A DNA stretch of 61,819 nt from Flavobacterium plurextorum. Its GTDB lineage: Bacteria > Bacteroidota > Bacteroidia > Flavobacteriales > Flavobacteriaceae. How positions within the stretch are numbered: the first letter of the stretch is position 1; each line of letters opens with the position of its first letter. Location: assembly GCF_002217395.1 (NCBI RefSeq), contig NZ_MUHD01000018.1, forward strand, positions 469 through 62,287, written 5' to 3'. Positions 8,663 through 17,001 of this stretch are shown here, piece by piece. Below the pieces are notes generated by a model. The model worked only from the letters and a program-made list of their open reading frames with translations. It made no database searches and was not told the origin of the DNA. A program made the translations under genes and the position numbers.

Positions 8663-9676
8663 ATGAAAGGCGTATTATTAGTAAATCTTGGATCTCCAGA
8701 AAGTCCAACAACAAAAGATGTAAAACCGTATTTAGATGAATTTTTAATGGATAAATACGTGATAGATGTTCCGTATTTATTAAGAGCATTTTTGGTTCGC
8801 GGTATTATTTTAAGAAAAAGACCAGAAGAATCAGCGCATGCTTACGCAAAAATCTGGTGGGAAGAAGGTTCTCCTTTAGTGGTTCTTTCTGAAAGAATGC
8901 AGAAAAAAGTACAGCCTTTGGTAAATGTTCCAGTTTCTCTAGCAATGCGTTACGGAAGCATGACTATCGAGAAAGGACTTCAGGAATTGAGCGATAAAGG
9001 CGTTACAGAAGTTTTGCTTTTCCCGCTTTATCCGCAATATGCAATGGCTTCAACTTTGACGATTTTGGTGAAAGCAGAAGAAATTCGCAAGAAAAAATTC
9101 CCACACATAACTTTTACAGATGTTCCGGCATTTTACAACAAACCAGATTACATCAAGAATTTAGCTGATTCGATTCAAAAGCATTTAGTTGGGTTTGATT
9201 ACGATCATTTATTGTTTTCGTACCACGGAATTCCAGAACGTCATATTCGCAAAACAGATGTAACCAAATCACATTGCAAAATTGACGGTTCTTGTTGCAA
9301 CACACCATCTCCGGCACACGATTTTTGTTATCGCCACCAATGTTATGAAACTACAAAACAAGTCATAAAATTATTAGGACTTCCAGAAGATAAATACAGC
9401 CTGACTTTTCAATCGCGTTTAGCAGGAGACAAATGGCTGGAACCTTACACAGATGTTGAAATTGATAAAATGCCTGCAAAAGGAATTAAAAAATTAGCAG
9501 TTGTAACGCCCGCTTTCGTTTCAGATTGTTTAGAAACGCTGGAAGAAATCGCAATGCGTGCCAAAGAAGATTTTGAAGCAAAGGGTGGAGAAGAATTCTT
9601 GGCAATTCCTTGTTTGAACGATGATGACGAATGGTGTCAGACCGTTGGAAATTGGATAAACGATTGGGCAAAGTAA
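8663..9676 (+). CDS. hemH: ferrochelatase
   Basis: HemH inserts ferrous iron into protoporphyrin IX. The 337-residue protein starts MKGVLLVNLGSPESP and shows the catalytic histidine in LLFSYHGIPERHIRK and the acidic catalytic region FQSRLAGDKWLEPYTD, followed by KKLAVVTPAFVSDCLETLEEI. Between the His motif and the acidic motif are five Cys in a short stretch (HCKIDGSCCN and DFCYRHQCYE), compatible with a metal or [2Fe-2S] site as described in some ferrochelatases, though I cannot show cluster binding. It begins a rightward group with a lipoprotein gene and hemJ. Confidence 0.97.
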   Translation: MKGVLLVNLGSPESPTTKDVKPYLDEFLMDKYVIDVPYLLRAFLVRGIILRKRPEESAHAYAKIWWEEGSPLVVLSERMQKKVQPLVNVPVSLAMRYGSMTIEKGLQELSDKGVTEVLLFPLYPQYAMASTLTILVKAEEIRKKKFPHITFTDVPAFYNKPDYIKNLADSIQKHLVGFDYDHLLFSYHGIPERHIRKTDVTKSHCKIDGSCCNTPSPAHDFCYRHQCYETTKQVIKLLGLPEDKYSLTFQSRLAGDKWLEPYTDVEIDKMPAKGIKKLAVVTPAFVSDCLETLEEIAMRAKEDFEAKGGEEFLAIPCLNDDDEWCQTVGNWINDWAK

Positions 9677-9692
9677 ATTAGTGCTGAAATAA

Positions 9693-10289
9693 ATGAAGAA
9701 ATTAAAATACTTTTCGGTTTTGCTTCTTACGCTGGTAGTTTTAGCTGGATGCAAAAATGATAATGCTGCAAAAAGCAATGATTTTTATGATAAAACATTT
9801 AACTGGAAAATTACTATTCCAGGAGATTATGAAGTATTAGATCAAAACGAAGTAAATAAATCTAAAACAGATGGCAAAGATTTACTAACGGATAAAAATA
9901 GTGTTCCAGCCGAAACAACAAAAGACATTCTTGTTTTCAAGAAAGATGATGCTAATTATTTTTCGGCAAATTATGAAGAGTATTCTGGAAGTGAACAGTT
10001 TGTTGATCTTAGACTGAAATTAAAAGATTTTCTTATTCTAAAAAACATAGGTCAAATATATCCGAAAGGAAAAATGGATGATTATTCTGTTAGTAAAGAA
10101 AAGATCTCTGGTCTGGAATTTAGAAAAGCAAAAATTGTATTGACAGAAGAAGGTAAAACGATTGCAACAGCAGTAATTTTTTCTAGATTCTTTAACGGCA
10201 AAATTTTTGTTGCAGCTATAGTATATGAAGATGAACTTTATGGAAAAGCTATGATCGATCTCTTTAAACAATCTACATTTAAGAAATAA
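9693..10289 (+). CDS. hypothetical lipoprotein between hemH and hemJ
   Basis: A 198-residue protein with a clear lipoprotein signal peptide: MKKLKYFSVLLLTLVVLAGC, lipobox LAGC with acylated Cys at residue 20. The mature part is hydrophilic and rich in Lys/Asp. I do not recognise a domain, although the pattern of ITIPGDYEVLDQNEV and the C-terminal region suggests the small lipoproteins that bind membranes or ligands in Bacteroidota. It starts 16 bp after hemH and abuts hemJ (stop directly followed by ATG), so it is co-expressed with heme synthesis; its role is unknown. Confidence 0.75.
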   Translation: MKKLKYFSVLLLTLVVLAGCKNDNAAKSNDFYDKTFNWKITIPGDYEVLDQNEVNKSKTDGKDLLTDKNSVPAETTKDILVFKKDDANYFSANYEEYSGSEQFVDLRLKLKDFLILKNIGQIYPKGKMDDYSVSKEKISGLEFRKAKIVLTEEGKTIATAVIFSRFFNGKIFVAAIVYEDELYGKAMIDLFKQSTFKK

Positions 10290-10838
10290 ATGGAATATTA
10301 TAACTATTTAAAATCACTGCATATTATTTTCGTACTAACCTGGTTTGTAGGTTTGTTTAATATTGTGCGTTTGTTTGTCTATCAAATTGAAGCTAATGAT
10401 AAACCATCACCTGAAAAAGAAATTTTACAGGCGCAGTTTAAAATTATGAGCTATCGTTTGTGGTATATTATTACATGGCCGTCAGCAATTTTAGCTAGTA
10501 TTTTTGCTTTTTGGATGTTGTTTTTTACTGATTTAGGAAATGCCTGGCTTAAAATGCCTTGGATGCATATCAAATTAGGCTTCGTATTCTTGTTGTACCT
10601 GTATCATTTAAAGTGCCATCAGATTTTTAAACAATTACAAAAAGATGAGGTAAAATATTCAAGTAACTATATGCGTTTATGGAATGAAGGTGCGACGATT
10701 ATATTATTTGCTATTGTTTTTTTAGTAGTTTTAAAGAGTGCTTTCAATTGGATTTTTGGCGTGGTTGGGATCATTTTATTCTCAGTTTTACTTATGCTGG
10801 GCTTTAAATTTTATAAAAGAATAAGAGAAAGAAAATAG
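10290..10838 (+). CDS. hemJ: protoporphyrinogen IX oxidase, HemJ type
   Basis: HemJ is a membrane hemoprotein that oxidises protoporphyrinogen IX to protoporphyrin IX. The 182-residue protein has about four to five membrane helices. The family pattern is visible: KSLHIIFVLTWFVGLFNIVR with the conserved His at residue 11, MPWMHIKLGFVF with the conserved Lys, and RLWNEGATIILFAIVFLVVL. Automatic annotation often calls this family CopD-like or UPF0093. Placement directly after hemH fits a role in the penultimate step; no hemG or hemY is present in the window. The slightly extended C-terminal hydrophobic segment is not a concern. Confidence 0.88.
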   Translation: MEYYNYLKSLHIIFVLTWFVGLFNIVRLFVYQIEANDKPSPEKEILQAQFKIMSYRLWYIITWPSAILASIFAFWMLFFTDLGNAWLKMPWMHIKLGFVFLLYLYHLKCHQIFKQLQKDEVKYSSNYMRLWNEGATIILFAIVFLVVLKSAFNWIFGVVGIILFSVLLMLGFKFYKRIRERK

Positions 10839-10902
10839 TTATAAGTTTTGAGCTGTAAGTTTATAACGCATAACTCAAAAACCATAATCCATAACTAAAA
10901 AT
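10839..10902. repeat. imperfect inverted repeat after hemJ
   Basis: The 64-bp spacer contains TTATAAGTTTTGAG followed by words such as AACTCAAAAACCATAATCC, giving a weak hairpin and internal repeats. No promoter consensus is visible for the kinase gene that follows. Confidence 0.4.
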
Positions 10903-12375
10903 ATGTTTAACAACTTCAAAATGTCAATGCTTTCGCTTCGTACCAGGATTTTCCTGTCGATGATTGTATTGATTGTTGTAGCATCTTTTTTATTGGCTTC
11001 GATTTCGATTATACAATTCAAAACCGAAGCAAAAGAATACCATCAAGAGCGGTTGGAACGTAAAGAAAATGCTGTAAAAGAGCATATCAATTATGTACTT
11101 TCTACAACGACTTATCCTTTGAAAACCCAGAATTTAGATTTAATTTTCAAAGATAAAATTCATGAACTTGCTCAGATTCATAAAATTGAAATCAATATTT
11201 ACAGTCTTGACGGAAAGCTGCTAAAATCATCTAAAGAATCATTTGCGGTAGATAAAATATCGCCGCCAATTCCTGAATATATTCTGAAATTAGTTCGTTC
11301 ATCAATCGAAAAACGTTTTGTAGATATAAAAACCATAGACGGCGTTAAAAACAGATCGTCGTACAGTTTAATTAAAGATGAAAAATTTAAACCTCTAGGG
11401 ATTTTGAATCTTCCCTATTTAGAAGATGACGGTTATTACGATAACGAGCTGAATACGTTTTTAATCCGCTTAAGTCAAGTATATTCTTTTATGCTGCTTG
11501 TTGCTTTTGCATTGGCTTATTTTCTTTCGACTTATATCACAAAATCATTAAAAACAATTTCTGATAAATTAGAAGAAACCAACTTAGATCAGAAAAACGA
11601 AAAAATCGTAATAGAAGCAACGAGTAAGGAAGTAAATTTCTTGATCAAGGCTTATAACGGAATGGTGGATAAACTTGAAACCAGCGCGATAAAATTAGCC
11701 CAAAGCGAACGTGAAGAAGCTTGGCGCGAAATGGCGAAACAAGTTGCACATGAAATAAAAAATCCGCTTACGCCAATGCGATTGACGGTTCAGAGTTTTC
11801 AGCGAAAATTTGATCCAAACGATCCAGATGTAAAGCAGAAGATGAATGATTATTCAGAGACTTTAATTCAGCAGATCGATACAATGACAGCCGTTGCTTC
11901 GGCATTTTCGAATTTTGCCTCGATGCCGGCACAGCAAAATGAGACTTTAAATGTCGTTGAGGTTGTAGAATTGGCATTGGATATTTTTAATGAAGATTAT
12001 ATTTCTTTTGAAAGTGATGAAGAAGAAATCATTTCAAAGATGGATCGTACCCAGTTAATACGTGTGATCACGAATTTGGTTAAAAATGCGACACAAGCAA
12101 TTCCAGAAAGTCAGATTCATAAATCGATTGTTGTCAAGGTAAAAAGGCGAAATAATAATGTTGAAATCGCAGTAAAGGACAACGGAATTGGAATTCAAAA
12201 ACAAGATACAAGTCGAATATTTGAGCCAAAATTCACCACTAAAACCAGCGGGATGGGACTTGGATTAGGAATTATAAAAAACATTATCGAAAATTACAAA
12301 GGAACAATTACCTTTGAATCAACATACGGGAAAGGAACCACTTTTAGAGTTTCTTTACCAATAACAAACTCATAA
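10903..12375 (+). CDS. membrane sensor histidine kinase (NtrY-like), orphan
   Basis: A 490-residue kinase with two membrane helices (about residues 17-37 and 190-212) flanking an extracytoplasmic sensor region, then a HAMP-like linker and the catalytic core. The H box is REMAKQVAHEIKNPLTPMRL, with the phosphorylated His. The N box is VITNLVKNATQAIPE, and the G boxes are DNGIGI and GMGLGLGIIKNIIE. The HEIKNPLTPM form and the domain order match NtrY-type kinases of Bacteroidota. No response regulator gene lies beside it, so its partner is elsewhere. Start could also be the ATG six codons later (10921). Enoyl-CoA hydratase follows after 10 bp. Confidence 0.93.
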   Translation: MFNNFKMSMLSLRTRIFLSMIVLIVVASFLLASISIIQFKTEAKEYHQERLERKENAVKEHINYVLSTTTYPLKTQNLDLIFKDKIHELAQIHKIEINIYSLDGKLLKSSKESFAVDKISPPIPEYILKLVRSSIEKRFVDIKTIDGVKNRSSYSLIKDEKFKPLGILNLPYLEDDGYYDNELNTFLIRLSQVYSFMLLVAFALAYFLSTYITKSLKTISDKLEETNLDQKNEKIVIEATSKEVNFLIKAYNGMVDKLETSAIKLAQSEREEAWREMAKQVAHEIKNPLTPMRLTVQSFQRKFDPNDPDVKQKMNDYSETLIQQIDTMTAVASAFSNFASMPAQQNETLNVVEVVELALDIFNEDYISFESDEEEIISKMDRTQLIRVITNLVKNATQAIPESQIHKSIVVKVKRRNNNVEIAVKDNGIGIQKQDTSRIFEPKFTTKTSGMGLGLGIIKNIIENYKGTITFESTYGKGTTFRVSLPITNS

Positions 12376-12385
12376 AATCAAGGTC

Positions 12386-13168
12386 ATGAACTACGAAAAT
12401 CTTTTAATTTCGATTGAAGAAAAAATAGCGACTGTTACGATTAACAGACCTGCGAAACTGAATGCTTTAAACAAAGCAACAATCAGCGATCTTAGTAAGG
12501 CAATTAAATTATTGGGAAAAAACGACGATGTTCGTGTTATCATTTTAACAGGAAGCGGAGAAAAAGCGTTTGTGGCTGGAGCCGATATTTCAGAGTTTGC
12601 AAATTACACTATTGTTGAAGGTGCGCAATTAGCAGCCGAAGGTCAGGAATCATTATTTGATTTTATAGAAAACCTTAAAAAACCTGTTATTGCGGCTGTT
12701 AACGGTTTTGCATTAGGAGGCGGATTAGAGTTAGCAATGGCTTGTCATTTTAGAGTAGCATCTGATAATGCTAAAATGGGATTGCCAGAAGTTACTTTAG
12801 GATTAATTCCAGGTTATGGAGGAACACAGCGTTTGCCTCAATTAATTGGAAAAGGACGCGCAATGGAAATGATTATGACCGCAGCAATGGTTTCTGCTGA
12901 AGAAGCAAAACAATACGGTTTGGTGAATCATGTTGTGTCTCAAGAAGAACTTTTGGCATTTACAAACGGGATTGCGCAAAAAATAATTAAAAATGCTCCA
13001 TTTGCAATAAGTAAAGCCATTAAAGCAATCAATGCGAACTTTACTGATGGAAAAAATGGATTTGATACGGAAATAAAATCGTTTGGAAAGTGTTTTGGAA
13101 CACAAGATTTTAAAGAAGGCACCACAGCATTTTTAGAAAAGCGTAAAGCTGAATTTACTGGAAAATAA
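12386..13168 (+). CDS. enoyl-CoA hydratase/isomerase family protein
   Basis: A 260-residue crotonase-fold enzyme, probably hydrating short-chain 2-enoyl-CoA in beta-oxidation or butanoate metabolism. The oxyanion-hole motifs are present: AFVAGADISEF and NGFALGGGLELAMACHFR. The two catalytic Glu positions of true hydratases appear in ALGGGLELAMACH and MGLPEVTLGLIPGYGG (E in LPEV). The C-terminal helix ends FLEKRKAEFTGK, as usual. It starts 10 bp after the histidine kinase. No other beta-oxidation genes adjoin it. Confidence 0.95.
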   Translation: MNYENLLISIEEKIATVTINRPAKLNALNKATISDLSKAIKLLGKNDDVRVIILTGSGEKAFVAGADISEFANYTIVEGAQLAAEGQESLFDFIENLKKPVIAAVNGFALGGGLELAMACHFRVASDNAKMGLPEVTLGLIPGYGGTQRLPQLIGKGRAMEMIMTAAMVSAEEAKQYGLVNHVVSQEELLAFTNGIAQKIIKNAPFAISKAIKAINANFTDGKNGFDTEIKSFGKCFGTQDFKEGTTAFLEKRKAEFTGK

Positions 13169-13184
13169 TTTTTCGTAACTGCAA

Positions 13185-13345
13185 AGTTCGGTAAGATTGA
13201 CGCAAGGTTCGCAAAGTTTTTAATTTTACTTGCGTTCTTTGCGAAAAAACTTTGCGAACTTTGAGGTTAAATAATAACAGACAAAGGTTTTTAAAAACTT
13301 AGTCCCGAGACTTCGGGATAGTTCTTAGAACCTTAGAAAACTAAA
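13185..13345. repeat. intergenic hairpin block (GCAAAG and TTCTTAGAACC words)
   Basis: The 180-bp gap holds an inverted pair TTCGCAAAGTTTTT and AAAAAACTTTGCGAA, the hairpin CCCGAGACTTCGGGA and the words TTCTTAGAACCTTAGAAAAC. The same words recur in other gaps of this window. Confidence 0.6.
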
Positions 13346-13348
13346 AAA

Positions 13349-13747
13349 ATGTACGAACCAATATTTGCTCTTTTTTGTGAGCGTGTTAAAGAAAGTATTC
13401 AAAACGGAACTTTTGCTAAACTTACTTTGGCAAAAACAATGGGAGATACTGAAATTAAAAACATCTACTTTCGTTTAGTTTTAAATGACGACAATACTTT
13501 TTCTATTTCATTAACTACGCGTTATAAAACAGAAGAAATCGAAAGCATCCACACTTTAGATGAAGCTTTATTAGTTTTGGGCACCTATATTAAAAACCCG
13601 TTTTTAACAGCTTTGTTATTTACAACTGATAATGATGTTACTTTTAAAGTAAACAAAAAGAATGCTGGAAGTATTATCGAACAACCGCCAACATTTAAAA
13701 ATGCTTCGCCGGTAATGCTCGAAATGATTGAGAAGGGAATAGTTTAA
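13349..13747 (+). CDS. hypothetical protein, 132 aa
   Basis: I do not recognise the family with confidence. The 132-residue product is soluble. It alternates beta-rich segments (NIYFRLVLNDDNTFSISLTT) with charged helices and ends in a Met/Glu-rich stretch. The wording near residues 20-40 resembles the N-terminal region of some Bacteroidota methyltransferases, but no SAM-binding motif is present here. It is isolated between an intergenic repeat block and a membrane protein gene. The open frame, the normal codon use and a good ATG make it a likely real gene. Confidence 0.6.
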   Translation: MYEPIFALFCERVKESIQNGTFAKLTLAKTMGDTEIKNIYFRLVLNDDNTFSISLTTRYKTEEIESIHTLDEALLVLGTYIKNPFLTALLFTTDNDVTFKVNKKNAGSIIEQPPTFKNASPVMLEMIEKGIV

Positions 13748-13829
13748 AAGTTAAAGTTAGTTTCTTTTTCTAATTCGTACGAAAAACACTTTATTTTAGC
13801 AGTAATTTTCAGATATAAGATAATTGCAG

Positions 13830-14291
13830 ATGAATGTATATAGGGTATCAGGTCGATTGAAAGCTTTTATTTTCTTTTTTTCAATAGTATTAATATTGAT
13901 TTTTGGCAGCTTATTATTAGTTCCTTTTATTACATTACCTCCTGATTCCCGTATTTTCGAATTGTATAGTTTCTGCTGTGCTTCAGTTTACTTAAATATT
14001 CTAGTGGTGTTATTAGCAATTGTGATTATTGTCTTAGCGCTGGTTTTATTAATTAATGTCTTTGTAAGAAGGGTTATTTTTACAAATGATTCCATTATTT
14101 CGAGAAATATATTTAGTACGCAAAAACTAGCTTACTGTGAGATAAAAGGCTATAGAATTAATAACTCTATGCTTTATATAATCACAAATTCAAGCGAGAA
14201 AAAACAGATTGCGATAAATCTTTTTAGTTTAGAAAGAGCGAATAATCTAATACGCAGTTTAGAAGTGCGATTTACAAATCTAGATTTCTAA
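13830..14291 (+). CDS. small membrane protein with PH-like C-terminal region
   Basis: A 153-residue protein with two hydrophobic helices (about residues 12-35 and 52-80), followed by a basic turn (VFVRRVIFTNDSIISRNIF) and a beta-rich cytoplasmic part resembling the small bacterial PH domains. I chose the ATG at 13830; a TTG lies two codons upstream. No function can be assigned. It converges on the DtxR-family gene with only 13 bp between stop codons. Confidence 0.55.
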   Translation: MNVYRVSGRLKAFIFFFSIVLILIFGSLLLVPFITLPPDSRIFELYSFCCASVYLNILVVLLAIVIIVLALVLLINVFVRRVIFTNDSIISRNIFSTQKLAYCEIKGYRINNSMLYIITNSSEKKQIAINLFSLERANNLIRSLEVRFTNLDF

Positions 14292-14304
14292 TCGATAAAT
14301 AAGT

Positions 14305-14958
14305 CTACACTAGTTTTACAAACAAATTAGAAGCAATTTTGTTCGAAATAGACAATTCCTTGTTGTCAACCTTGATTTTAACCGATAAATCAAAAGATTC
14401 TTTAGAAAGGAATTCTATTTTAGAACCCAAAGCAATTCCTTGTTTGTCCAGATATTTCAAGAATTCAGAAGAAGTATCTTTTACACCTACACAAACACCA
14501 GTTTGATTTTCGGATAATTCAGAAAGCAGTTGTTTCTCGATCTTAATAATTCGGCCATTTGCATCTGGAATTGGATCTCCGTGTGGATCTTCAGTCGGAT
14601 TTCCCAGAAAATCATCCAAGCGATTTATTAATTGCTCTGATTTTATGTGTTCTAATTGTTCAGCAATATCATGAACCTCATCCCAGCTGAAACTTAATTT
14701 TTCCACCAGAAAAACTTCCCATAAACGATGTTTTCTAACAATCATTTTAGCGGCCAGTTTTCCATTTTCTGTTAAAGAAACACCTTGATATTTTTTATAA
14801 TTAACTAAGTCTTTCTCAGCCAATTTTTTAAGCATATCAGTAACAGATGAAGCTTTAGTTTCCATCATTTCAGCAATTGCATTCGTGCTCACCTCAGTTT
14901 CTAGAGAAGCTGTAAGGTGATATATAGATTTAAGGTAATTTTCTTCTGAAAAGGTCAT
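14305..14958 (-). CDS. DtxR/MntR-family metal-dependent transcriptional regulator
   Basis: The 217-residue protein has the DtxR layout: an N-terminal winged helix starting FSEENYLKSIYHL and including VSTNAIAEMMETKASSVTDMLKKL, then the metal-binding dimerisation domain KHRLWEVFLVEKL...DEVHDIAEQLEHIKSEQL, and GNPTEDPHGDPIP. A C-terminal SH3-like domain follows. The family represses manganese or iron uptake genes when metal is bound. It lies about 100 bp downstream of the Nramp transporter gene on the same strand, and a DtxR-like palindrome precedes that transporter at 16984, so Mn-responsive repression is the likely role. Confidence 0.93.
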   Translation of the reverse strand: MTFSEENYLKSIYHLTASLETEVSTNAIAEMMETKASSVTDMLKKLAEKDLVNYKKYQGVSLTENGKLAAKMIVRKHRLWEVFLVEKLSFSWDEVHDIAEQLEHIKSEQLINRLDDFLGNPTEDPHGDPIPDANGRIIKIEKQLLSELSENQTGVCVGVKDTSSEFLKYLDKQGIALGSKIEFLSKESFDLSVKIKVDNKELSISNKIASNLFVKLV

Positions 14959-14965
14959 TTTTTTG

Positions 14966-15058
14966 AGGTTCTAAGGTTCTAAGATGCTGAGGCTCTGAGA
15001 TTATGATCTTAGTTTTAGAAAAAACTTAGAACCTCAGCATCTTAGCATCTCAGCACCT
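14966..15058. repeat. inverted-repeat spacer between transporter and DtxR-family gene
   Basis: TTCTAAGGTTCTAAGATGCT and its inverse form (AGCATCTTAGCATCTCAG) face each other around GATTATGATC, so the transcript can fold into a long imperfect hairpin. The same vocabulary of words occurs at 24545-24590, 24680-24715 and 43490-43525. Confidence 0.65.
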
Positions 15059-16927
15059 TTATTTAACAATCAACAAAGGTATCGAAATTTTATGTCTGAG
15101 TTTGTCTACTGTAGTGCCAAAAAGAATATCTTTTAATCCAGTGTGGCCGTGAGTTCCCATAACCAAAACATCAAAATTTCCTTGATTAATAATATTTGGA
15201 ATCACAGTGTTAGGTTTTCCAAAACCGAGTTCAGTTTCGATTTTAAAACCTTTCTGCGAAAGCATATCTTTATATTCCAGCAATAATTTTCCGTCTATAG
15301 TAGTTTCATGGTCGGCAATATTTCCTCCGTACATTAGTGCTCCTACAGTTTCAACAATATGAATTAAAGTGTACTGAGCGTTAATTCCGCCCAGTTCAAA
15401 CGCATTGTTAAGTGCCGCTTCATCGGCTTTAGAAAAATCAACAGAAATCGCTATGTTTTTTTTGTTATAGATTTCTTTTTGAATATATTGTAATTTAAGA
15501 TGATGAGGAGAATGATTCTCGATATTTGATTTTGCTCTATTGATAAATGGTTTTACAATGATGTAAAGTAATAAAGCCAGAAAACCAAAAGCAAGCGGAA
15601 CAACTGTAAGCCATATTATTGTAGAATGTTCTGAAGTTTCAAGCCAAGAAGTTATTTCGTCGTAGACTAATTTTGCATTTAATGAAACGATAATCGCCGC
15701 AATGATCCAAGAAACTGCTTGAGTAGTTTTAGAGATATGAAAACCATTCATTTTAGATTTATCGCTCACAAAATGAATAAGTGGGATAATGGCAAAGCCA
15801 AGCTGAAGACTTAAAATTACCTGACTTAAAATTAATAGTTTTCCGGTAACACTTTCGCCATAAATTGATATAACAATTAGTGCGGGAACAATAGCAATTA
15901 AACGAGTTAAAATACGACGAACCCAAGGCTGAATGCGCAAATGCAAATAACCCTCCATTACAATCTGTCCAGCAAGAGTCCCGGTTACGGTCGAACTTTG
16001 TCCTGCAGCAATAAGAGCAACAGCAAATAAAATTGGAGCCCATTTAGTTCCCAATAAAGGCTCTAGAAATTGATGAGCATCTTGTATTTCGGCAACTTCA
16101 AACATTCCGTTTTTATGAAAAGTTGCGGCGGCAAGAATTAAAATTGCGGCGTTTACGAAGAAAGCTAAATTTAAGGCAATCGTAGAATCGATTAAATTAT
16201 ATTTTAAAGCTTGTTTTATACCGGCTGGACTTCGGTCAAATTTTCTAGTTTGTACTAAAGAAGAATGCAAATATAGATTGTGCGGCATGACAGTTGCTCC
16301 AATAATTCCGATGGCGATGTATAAAGCTGCCGAATTTGGAATTGAAGGAATAAGACCTGCGAGGATTTTTGGAACTTCGGGTTGTGCAAAAATCATTTCA
16401 AAAATGAAAGAAAGACCAATAATTGCGACCAAAACAATTATAAAAGCTTCCATTTTTCGAATTCCTTTATTGATTAAGAATAAGAGAAGAAAAGTATCTA
16501 AAACAGTTATTAAAACGCCTTCAAACAGCGGAATTCCAAATAATAGATTAATTCCAATCGCCATTCCAAGAACTTCTGCAAGATCACAGGCGGCAATGGC
16601 AATTTCTGCCAAAAAATATAAAATGTAATTAATAAATTTTGAATAGGTTTCTCTTGAAGCCTGCGCAAGATCTCGCTGTGTTACAATTCCTAAACGCGCA
16701 CTTAAGCTTTGAAGCAGCAAAGCCATTAAGTTACTCATTAATAAAACCCAGACTAAAGTGTAACCAAATTGACTTCCGCCGGCGATATCTGTTGCCCAGT
16801 TCCCCGGATCCATATATCCAACACTTACTAGATATGCGGGGCCTAGAAAGGCTAATATTTTTCTGAAACCTGTTTTTTTATGCTCTGTAGCAACCGATTG
16901 GTTTACCTCTTCTAAAGATTTGGTCAT
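15059..16927 (-). CDS. Nramp divalent metal transporter fused to a universal stress protein domain
   Basis: Proton-coupled Mn(II)/Fe(II) importer of the inner membrane. The N-terminal 455 residues hold about 11 membrane helices with the Nramp metal-site motifs DPGNWATDIAGG in helix 1 and MPHNLYLHSSL in helix 6. After a basic linker, residues about 475-622 form a UspA domain: NIAISVDFSKADEAALNNA at its start and VLVMGTHGHTGLKDILFG near its end, the latter matching the G2xG9xG nucleotide-binding loop. At 622 residues it is much longer than a stand-alone MntH (about 410-440). The adjacent DtxR-family regulator and upstream palindrome suggest metal-dependent control. Confidence 0.95.
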   Translation of the reverse strand: MTKSLEEVNQSVATEHKKTGFRKILAFLGPAYLVSVGYMDPGNWATDIAGGSQFGYTLVWVLLMSNLMALLLQSLSARLGIVTQRDLAQASRETYSKFINYILYFLAEIAIAACDLAEVLGMAIGINLLFGIPLFEGVLITVLDTFLLLFLINKGIRKMEAFIIVLVAIIGLSFIFEMIFAQPEVPKILAGLIPSIPNSAALYIAIGIIGATVMPHNLYLHSSLVQTRKFDRSPAGIKQALKYNLIDSTIALNLAFFVNAAILILAAATFHKNGMFEVAEIQDAHQFLEPLLGTKWAPILFAVALIAAGQSSTVTGTLAGQIVMEGYLHLRIQPWVRRILTRLIAIVPALIVISIYGESVTGKLLILSQVILSLQLGFAIIPLIHFVSDKSKMNGFHISKTTQAVSWIIAAIIVSLNAKLVYDEITSWLETSEHSTIIWLTVVPLAFGFLALLLYIIVKPFINRAKSNIENHSPHHLKLQYIQKEIYNKKNIAISVDFSKADEAALNNAFELGGINAQYTLIHIVETVGALMYGGNIADHETTIDGKLLLEYKDMLSQKGFKIETELGFGKPNTVIPNIINQGNFDVLVMGTHGHTGLKDILFGTTVDKLRHKISIPLLIVK

Positions 16928-16946
16928 TTTAAAAGTATTGTTTTAA

Positions 16947-16979
16947 CAAATATAGGTATAAATTATATTCGCAGAACAA
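16947..16979 (-). promoter_or_regulatory. flavobacterial promoter of the Nramp-USP gene
   Basis: On the minus strand, TTG (16977-16979), a 22-nt spacer and TATATTTG (16947-16954) match the Bacteroidota consensus TTG-N(17-23)-TAnnTTTG. The start codon is 20 bp downstream. Confidence 0.7.
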
Positions 16980-16983
16980 TATT

Positions 16984-16999
16984 TTTAGGCGAGTCTAAA
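16984..16999. promoter_or_regulatory. DtxR/MntR-type palindrome
   Basis: TTTAGGCGAGTCTAAA is an imperfect palindrome with TTTAG/CTAAA arms, similar to known DtxR-family boxes (TTAGG...CCTAA type). It adjoins the -33 element of the Nramp promoter. The regulator gene at 14305 is the obvious candidate to bind it. Confidence 0.6.
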
Positions 17000-17001
17000 T
17001 A

